Assembly (NCBI RefSeq): GCF_001613545.1
Contig: NZ_BDCO01000003.1
Location: 620,001 to 684,000, forward strand
Source: Terrimicrobium sacchariphilum
Lineage (GTDB): Bacteria > Verrucomicrobiota > Verrucomicrobiia > Chthoniobacterales > Terrimicrobiaceae
Direction: 5' to 3'
DNA length: 64,000 nt
The position numbers and the translations under genes were made by a program. The notes beneath the pieces are model-generated. The model worked only from the letters and a program-made list of their open reading frames with translations. It did no database searches and was not told the origin of the DNA. This document shows, one piece after another, positions 58,956-64,000 of this stretch (within the stretch, counting starts at the first letter, position 1; each line of letters begins with the position of its first letter).

Positions 58956-59714
58956 TTACCAATATACGTTCAGTGGCGGTGTGACAATCGAAACTTGTCC
59001 GGCTCCCACTAAAGTTCCTTCCGTCTGATCCAGCGAGTCTACGAGATTATCTTTGAAGGCGACTTTCAGGGTGCCTACCGGCACCTTCACGTAGATGGTA
59101 TTTCCGATCATGACAGTCTGCGTCACGACATTGGCCGGTTGGCCGGGCTTATTGGGTGGAATGACGGTCTGGGTGACTCCCGGGGTGTAGGTCGTCTGGG
59201 GAATGAGATCATACTTCACGTATTCCCAGAGCTCCTCCAGGCCTTCCTTGTTGGCTCGTTTGGTAGTTTTTGCAGGTTTGCCCAGGCTGCGGCGCACTTC
59301 GTCGGAGGTCATGCCGATGGCGACCTCTTTCTTTGCGATGAGAGCTTCCACCATGAGTCGGCGTTCTTCTGCCTTTTTCATGGTAGCGAGGAAGTCTTTT
59401 GGCAAGCCGGACAGATCGTCGAACGAAACCCACGCGACCACGCCGCCCTGCTGGGCATTGCCACGCACCCGGCAGCCTGTATCCGCGACCGCCACGACCT
59501 GGACCTGTTGCGGGTAGCGTAGGGTGCCGGCATACCGTGTCATGCCCATGTCGAAGTAGCTTTTGGCTGCCTGCGTCATGTTGACGCGGAGCGTTTTGTC
59601 TCCGAAATCAGAGAGATAAATCGCCCCTGGTTCGCGGACGATGGGTGAGGCGTGGAGAGATGCCGCCGCGAGAAGAAATAGCAGGAACCCGGGGAGATTC
59701 GCCAGACGAGTCAT
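58956..59714 (-). CDS. Secreted protein with BamE/SmpA-like motif
   Basis: 252 residues with a signal peptide (LANLPGFLLFLLAAASLHAS). A ~100-residue N-terminal domain precedes a region like the BamE/SmpA/OmlA fold (VAIGMTSDEVRRSLGKPAKT, then LEELWEYVKYDLIPQ), in which a Gly-Met-x-x-x-x-Val helix is followed by a Gly-Pro/Lys-Pro turn. The C-terminal part (NVVTQTVMIGNTIYVKVPVG) is beta-rich. BamE-like domains occur in envelope assembly and small-molecule-binding lipoproteins; this protein has no lipobox. Function unknown. Confidence 0.75.
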   Translation of the reverse strand: MTRLANLPGFLLFLLAAASLHASPIVREPGAIYLSDFGDKTLRVNMTQAAKSYFDMGMTRYAGTLRYPQQVQVVAVADTGCRVRGNAQQGGVVAWVSFDDLSGLPKDFLATMKKAEERRLMVEALIAKKEVAIGMTSDEVRRSLGKPAKTTKRANKEGLEELWEYVKYDLIPQTTYTPGVTQTVIPPNKPGQPANVVTQTVMIGNTIYVKVPVGTLKVAFKDNLVDSLDQTEGTLVGAGQVSIVTPPLNVYW

Positions 59715-59799
59715 TTGGCGTAATCTGGCATGGGTCCGGGAAAGTTGCCAGCGTGAACGGAGGCTTGTCGAGTTGCCGCCGACCGCTTAAGCAGGTCTG

Positions 59800-60207
59800 A
59801 TGAGCAGCAGCTTCCACGAGTTTGTTCTTCGCGGCGGTCAGACCGTTACGGCCGGGCGCATGAATGCCTTCCGTCGGCAGATCCCTTTTCTCAAGGTCAA
59901 GGCGGAGACGCTGAACAGCCCCGACTTCCCCCATCTCGCTGAGCAGGCGCGTTTTCTTTCTCGCTATGCCGAGGATGTTCTCGACGGAGTTTATCCCTCG
60001 GGCGATCTCCAGGCCATTACCGAGACGGTTTTCGGTCTCGGGTATCTGCTAAACGACGTCGACATCATCCCGGACGACATTCCAGGCAAGGGGCTGGCTG
60101 ATGACTCTGCCGTGCTGCGGGCGGTCCTGCTCAGTCACGAAGCGGAGTTTCAAGCCTTCGCCAAGCACGCCGGACTCGACTACGGAAAGGTCACGGGCAA
60201 CCCGTGA
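59800..60207 (+). CDS. DUF1232 (YkvA-like) protein
   Basis: 135 residues, cytosolic. The pattern FLSRYAEDVLDGVYPSGDLQ, AITETVFGLGYLLNDVDIIP and DDSAVLRAVLLSHEAEFQAF matches DUF1232/YkvA-like domains, which carry a conserved DxIPD-type core. There is no predicted membrane segment, unlike many members. Function of the family is unknown. It is convergent with the aldo/keto reductase (stop-to-stop 19 bases). Confidence 0.75.
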   Translation: MSSSFHEFVLRGGQTVTAGRMNAFRRQIPFLKVKAETLNSPDFPHLAEQARFLSRYAEDVLDGVYPSGDLQAITETVFGLGYLLNDVDIIPDDIPGKGLADDSAVLRAVLLSHEAEFQAFAKHAGLDYGKVTGNP

Positions 60208-60226
60208 CCTCGCGAGGGAGCCGTTA

Positions 60227-61228
60227 TTACGGTTCCCGCAGGATGGTTTCGATCCGGGAGAGTTCGTCGGCGGAAAACTCCAGCTTCTGCAGGGACGCCA
60301 CAGTGTCCTCCAGTTGAGCCACCCGGCTGGCGCCGACAAGCACGGAGGTGACCACCGGCAGGCGGAGAATCCATGCCACCGCCATTTGAGCCAGCGTTTG
60401 GCCTCGCTCGACCGCGAGGTCGTTGAGCTTGCGGATGCGGGAGATTTTTTCTTCGGTGACGGCGCTGGATTGAAGGAATCCTGTCGGGCGCGCCGCTCGC
60501 GAATCCATCGGGATGCCTGCGAGATAGCGGTTGGTCAGGAGGCCTTGGGCAAGGGGGGAAAAGGGGATGCAGCCCACGCCCTTTTCTTCAAGGACAGAGG
60601 TGAGACCGTCCTCGATCCAGCGGTTGAGCATACTGTAGCTCGGCTGGTGAATCAGGAGCGGCACCTTTTCCTCACGCAGGTAATCTGCCGCCTGGGCGGC
60701 GAGAGAGGCCGGGTAGTTGGACACACCGGCATAAAGCGCCCGTCCGGAGCGCACGGCTTGCACCAGAGCTCCGAGGCTCTCTTCTAGCGGTGTATCGGGA
60801 TCGGGCCGGTGATGGTAGAAAATGTCGACGTAGTCGAGGCGCATGCGCTTCAGGCTCTGGTCGAGGCTGGAGAGCAGGTATTTACGCGACCCCCATTCAC
60901 CATAGGGTCCGGGCCACATCCGGTATCCAGCCTTGGTCGAGATGATGAGCTCATCACGGTGAGCGGCGAGTTTGCTATGAAGCACGCTGCCGAACGTTTC
61001 CTCGGCACTTCCCGGCGGTGGGCCGTAGTTGTTGGCGAGATCAAAGTGTGTCACCCCGAGGTCGAAGGCGCGGAGGATCATCTGCCCGGCGTTCTCAAGT
61101 GTATCGACTCCGCCAAAGTTGTGCCACAGTCCCAGGGACAGAGCGGGCAACTTGAGTCCGCTCCGGCCGCAGCGGCGATACTGCATGGAGTCGTAGCGAT
61201 CGGGGGCAGGGAGGTGGGGTGTGCTCAT
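60227..61228 (-). CDS. Aldo/keto reductase (L-glyceraldehyde-3-phosphate reductase type)
   Basis: 333 residues. The aldo/keto reductase tetrad is visible: Asp and Tyr in FDLANNYGPP, Lys in ISTKAGYRM and His in DIFYHHRPDPD. The YghZ-type extras GPPPGSAEETFG and MWPGPYGEWGSRKYLLSSLD are characteristic. NADPH-binding signatures occur near the C-terminus (VLVGASRVAQLEDTV). YghZ reduces L-glyceraldehyde 3-phosphate and methylglyoxal. No operon partner is apparent. Confidence 0.92.
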   Translation of the reverse strand: MSTPHLPAPDRYDSMQYRRCGRSGLKLPALSLGLWHNFGGVDTLENAGQMILRAFDLGVTHFDLANNYGPPPGSAEETFGSVLHSKLAAHRDELIISTKAGYRMWPGPYGEWGSRKYLLSSLDQSLKRMRLDYVDIFYHHRPDPDTPLEESLGALVQAVRSGRALYAGVSNYPASLAAQAADYLREEKVPLLIHQPSYSMLNRWIEDGLTSVLEEKGVGCIPFSPLAQGLLTNRYLAGIPMDSRAARPTGFLQSSAVTEEKISRIRKLNDLAVERGQTLAQMAVAWILRLPVVTSVLVGASRVAQLEDTVASLQKLEFSADELSRIETILREP

Positions 61229-61321
61229 TCCGTATCATTGGTATCAGACGCGCTGTAGTGAAGAAACGGCAAAGATCGCCCGCAGCTTGCCGCAGGGCGG
61301 TGAAATTGCTACCGAAGGAAT

Positions 61322-61831
61322 ATGGCTCGAGCATATCGGTGGACGGCATGTGTGCTGGGGTTCCTGGCGCTGGCTGGGTGTTCCAGCCCGCAATACAGCG
61401 GGTATAAGTGCAAGCCCTACACGGTGAGGGGACATCATTACGAACCCCTAAGCCCTCAGGAGGCGGTGGGATATGTCGAGGAGGGAGTCGCCTCACACTA
61501 CCACGAGGGCTTCCTGATTTTCCCCGGCAAGACCGCGCTCGGTGAGTCGCTGTGGTTCTGGAGCAGCAGCGGTGCACACAAGACGCTGCCATTGCCCTGT
61601 ACGGTACGGGTGACGAATCTCCAGAATGGGCGTTCAGTGGTTATCCGCCTTAACGATCGTGGGCCGTACATCGGCGACAGGGTCATCGACGTCACCACCC
61701 CCGTGGCCAAGAAGCTTGGTTTTTACCATCAGGGTCTCGCTCGCGTAAGGGTGGAGGTTCTGAGCGTCGGCGACGGCAAGTGGCGCATCAAAACGCCTCG
61801 CGGCTACCGTCAGCCGACCGTGTACTACTAG
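61322..61831 (+). CDS. rlpA: RlpA-like septal lipoprotein (DPBB domain)
   Basis: 169 residues. Lipoprotein signal with lipobox LALAGC. The double-psi beta-barrel of RlpA follows: EEGVASHYHEGFLIFPGKTA, LPCTVRVTNLQNGRSVVIRL, NDRGPYIGDRVIDVTTPVAK. The catalytic pattern (HY...., NDRGP) fits septal-ring lytic transglycosylases. No C-terminal SPOR domain is present, so it is a minimal form; septal targeting by denuded glycan binding would then need another partner. It is divergent from the aldo/keto reductase gene. Confidence 0.88.
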   Translation: MARAYRWTACVLGFLALAGCSSPQYSGYKCKPYTVRGHHYEPLSPQEAVGYVEEGVASHYHEGFLIFPGKTALGESLWFWSSSGAHKTLPLPCTVRVTNLQNGRSVVIRLNDRGPYIGDRVIDVTTPVAKKLGFYHQGLARVRVEVLSVGDGKWRIKTPRGYRQPTVYY

Positions 61832-61981
61832 GTGGAATGTCGCCGGGAGCCCTGCTGCCGCATTGCGGGCGATGTCTGTGGGTGCCTCCCCATGATCTTC
61901 CGTATGCCTTCATGTTATGGCTTTCGTTGATTTGCGATTCGCCCTAGGTAACGAGGCACACAATTCCTGTTTTCTCCGAAC

Positions 61982-63100
61982 GTGCTCAAAGCAGATCTTC
62001 CAGCTCTCACTGGCATTCGCGCCCTTGCTGCCATCTGGGTTATCAGCTTGCACTTCCAGGACGTGTGGGAGATTCTGTTTCCGCCGCTTGTATTGGTTCG
62101 GCCCCTCATTGCTGCGGGAAATTACGGAGTCGATCTCTTCTTCCTCCTGAGCGGCCTCATCATGATGCACGTTTACGCGGCCGTTCGCCCCTTTCGCTGG
62201 AGGGACTACCGTGATTTTCTCGGTCGGCGCCTTGCCCGCATTTACCCAGCCTATCTGGCAGCATTCTTTTTCATGATTGGACTCGTCCTCGCGGCAAACT
62301 TCGCGGGTGTGCCGATGTCTACGGAGATGTATCCCCCGAGTTCTCTCTGGCGCGAAGCTTTCATGTTGCAGGCGTGGGGAGCGCCGGTGCTTTCATGGAA
62401 CTATCCCGCATGGTCCGTCAGTGCAGAATGGTTCGCCTACCTCGCAGTTTTTCCTCTCGCTCTCCTCTGCCATCACCGTCTCGGAGATCTTTCGCCGCTC
62501 CGTCGTGCTTTTACGGCGATCGTCATTATCTTTGGGGCGATTGCCACTCTCCGCCTCGCCACGCCAGATGGCGATCTTCCGCATGCCTTGATCCGCGTCT
62601 CGACCGAATTTTTTGCCGGAGCAATGCTCTATCATCTCCTGCGCGCTCTCTGCGGGCATCCCCGACTTGCTGACGCACTGGTCATGTTTTCCATACTCCT
62701 CCTTGGCCTGGCGTGCTGGTTTCCCGCTGGCACAATGGGCACAGGCATTCTCACCCTTTCCTCCCTCGTCTTCGGCCTCCTTGGTCTCGGGGAATCCCGC
62801 AGTCTCTCCGCACGTGTTCTCGCCGCGTCTCCCTGGGTTTATCTCGGCACGATTTCCTACTCTCTCTACCTCATTCATGCCCCGATGCAGCGGATCCTGA
62901 AGGTAGTCCTTCCCGTGGAGCGTTTCGCGGAATCATCTATCGGCTTGCGCTGTGCGGTCTTCGCCGTCCACCTTTGCGCCCTTTTTCTCGCAGCGGCCTG
63001 CCTCTATCACTTCGTGGAAGATCCCGCTCGCCGGTATTTCGTGACGAGACTCTCCCGTAGGAAAAGCGCGGGCGCTCCATGCAATTCGAGCGGGGGCTAG
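61982..63100 (+). CDS. Acyltransferase 3 family membrane protein (OafA/YrhL-like)
   Basis: 372 residues from a GTG start. About ten helices, with the family motifs LPALTGIRALAAIWVISLHF (arginine and histidine pair), GNYGVDLFFLLSGLIMMHVY, DFLGRRLARIYPAYLAAFFF and WSVSAEWFAYLAVFPLALLC. These enzymes O-acetylate (or otherwise acylate) surface sugars using acetyl groups brought across the membrane. There is no C-terminal SGNH domain. Neighbouring genes give no clue to the glycan. It ends in a basic tail (FVTRLSRRKSAG). Confidence 0.92.
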   Translation: MLKADLPALTGIRALAAIWVISLHFQDVWEILFPPLVLVRPLIAAGNYGVDLFFLLSGLIMMHVYAAVRPFRWRDYRDFLGRRLARIYPAYLAAFFFMIGLVLAANFAGVPMSTEMYPPSSLWREAFMLQAWGAPVLSWNYPAWSVSAEWFAYLAVFPLALLCHHRLGDLSPLRRAFTAIVIIFGAIATLRLATPDGDLPHALIRVSTEFFAGAMLYHLLRALCGHPRLADALVMFSILLLGLACWFPAGTMGTGILTLSSLVFGLLGLGESRSLSARVLAASPWVYLGTISYSLYLIHAPMQRILKVVLPVERFAESSIGLRCAVFAVHLCALFLAAACLYHFVEDPARRYFVTRLSRRKSAGAPCNSSGG

Positions 63101-63163
63101 CGATGGACCGAAACGATGTCGGCATCCGGTTGGCGATGCCGCAACGGGCTGGTTGCCGTGCTG

Positions 63164-64000
63164 CTAGGCGGCGGATTTTTCCTCGAGCGAACTGAGTAAC
63201 TGGCGGGCGGCCTCGAGTTGCTCGGGCCGTCCGATGAGGAGGATTTCGTCCTTGGCGGTGAGTTCCTCATCCGGCGGAGGGTTGATGATGCTATCCCCGG
63301 CGCGATCGATGCCGACAATACTCGCGCCCGTGAGACTCCGAATCTGAAGTTCCCGGATCTGCTTGCCTTCCCATGGCGAGCCGCCGGGCAGGGCGACGGT
63401 CTCGAGCTTGGCATTGCGCAACATCGATGGCAGGGCCGGAGCGTGATGGGGCGACAGGGGCAGGGGTTCGGCCTCCTCCGCAAAGGTGTCGTGCAGAGCG
63501 GATTGAGCGCGGGAATACAGACGAACCGATCCCCGATAAAGGAAAAATCCGGTGATCGCCGCGACGATCAGGGCGAGGAGGAGAAGATTGCGCGACGGCA
63601 GGACGGCGGAACTGAGCAGCAGGATCAGCAGGATGAGGCCGATCGTAGCCGCTGTCGTAATGACCCCGGTGATGATGGCCTGGATGCCTGCGGCGCTTGC
63701 CCCTGCCTTGGCGGTATTGACGCTGATCTCGGAGATCAGCATTGCCACCACCTCCAGCTTGCGCCAGACGGCGATAAGCAGCGGGAAGCTGATCAGCATG
63801 GCCGCCAGCCAGCAGGCAGCTTTGGCTCCATCGACTCCGCCGGGGAAGTGATCCCATTGCGAGACCACGGTGCGATACAGAAAGGCCGCCGCGATGAAAA
63901 TGCCGGTGACCATCAGCAGGTTGATCCCGATCTGCATGCCGAGCTTGGTCAGGATCTTGCGCTCCATGTTGCGTCCGCTCCGCGCAGTGAGACTGCCCAC
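63164..64000 (-). CDS. Membrane protein with C-terminal TrkA-C domain (partial, N-terminus beyond window)
   Basis: The frame is open to the right edge, so the true start may lie beyond 64000. The visible 278 residues show five or six helices (MQIGINLLMVTGIFIAAAFL to LLLALIVAAITGFFLYRGSV) and then a TrkA-C ligand-binding domain (ALPGGSPWEGKQIRELQIRS, TGASIVGIDRAGDSIINPPP, TAKDEILLIGRPEQLEAARQ). TrkA-C domains bind nucleotides or ions and gate potassium channels and CPA2-type antiporters. The complete protein is probably a cation/proton antiporter or related channel. Confidence 0.8.
   Translation of the reverse strand: MGSLTARSGRNMERKILTKLGMQIGINLLMVTGIFIAAAFLYRTVVSQWDHFPGGVDGAKAACWLAAMLISFPLLIAVWRKLEVVAMLISEISVNTAKAGASAAGIQAIITGVITTAATIGLILLILLLSSAVLPSRNLLLLALIVAAITGFFLYRGSVRLYSRAQSALHDTFAEEAEPLPLSPHHAPALPSMLRNAKLETVALPGGSPWEGKQIRELQIRSLTGASIVGIDRAGDSIINPPPDEELTAKDEILLIGRPEQLEAARQLLSSLEEKSAA

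Noticed and set aside
1-64000. CRISPR array, rRNA operon or complete insertion sequence
   Set aside because: No regularly spaced repeats, no 16S/23S signatures and no transposase-like protein were seen on either strand.

Overview
The window (about 60% GC, with some visibly AT-richer patches) reads as chromosomal DNA of a free-living Verrucomicrobiota bacterium, probably of the Chthoniobacter/Terrimicrobium (Spartobacteria) kind. The strongest markers are a complete set of Verru_Chthon cassette pseudopilin genes (A, C, B and divergent D), a PEP-CTERM protein, and a giant autotransporter built of T5SS/PEP-CTERM-associated and beta-strand repeats. No phage, complete insertion sequence or CRISPR array was seen. 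The genus is an inference; there is no rRNA gene in the window.

Layout. 1-3759: pseudopilin cassette. Gene A runs off the left edge and is open through the whole of 1-1580. 3997-7275: comM (Mg-chelatase-like AAA+ protein), a membrane protein gene, and a second, decayed copy of the comM 3' end beyond it. 7392-12469: MGMT-like alkyltransferase, secreted GH5 glycosidase, tRNA-Cys, an orphan solute-binding-like protein, a PEP-CTERM protein and a LuxR-type regulator. 12590-22350: beta-carbonic anhydrase, a LytS/LytTR two-component pair, the ~2230-residue autotransporter and its terminator. 22386-31628: mostly housekeeping genes (DUF3592, LexA, MYG1, TMEM43-like, glutamate dehydrogenase, YjjPB-type exporter, TPR protein, L,D-transpeptidase). 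31677-38226: an AddAB-like helicase-nuclease pair and a START-like secreted protein. 38342-42474: rpsU, an SDR protein, a secreted cysteine-peptidase-like protein, and a propeller-like protein divergent from a LacI regulator.

42478-43979: a dead AraC-type regulator, a low-GC hairpin-rich interval with two tiny overlapping ORFs, and the tmRNA gene ssrA. 44015-50766: Tat-exported metallophosphoesterase, a creBC-x-creD operon, DUF4870 and DUF1460 genes. 50776-55448: ubiE, tRNA-Leu, a tight four-gene run (parvulin lipoprotein, dehydrogenase, YgfZ, cyclophilin) and tRNA-Tyr. 55449-56110: non-coding and unusually rich in perfect hairpins and TTTCCAG repeats. 56111-64000: a large sodium:solute symporter, a second tRNA-Cys, a BamE-like secreted protein, DUF1232, aldo/keto reductase, RlpA, acyltransferase 3, and a membrane protein with a TrkA-C domain cut by the right edge.

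The points most worth following are the cassette of unknown function (1-3759), the comM 3' duplication around a membrane gene (3997-6076), the structured non-coding interval after tRNA-Tyr (55452-55985), and the degraded low-GC interval at the 3' side of ssrA (42478-43625).
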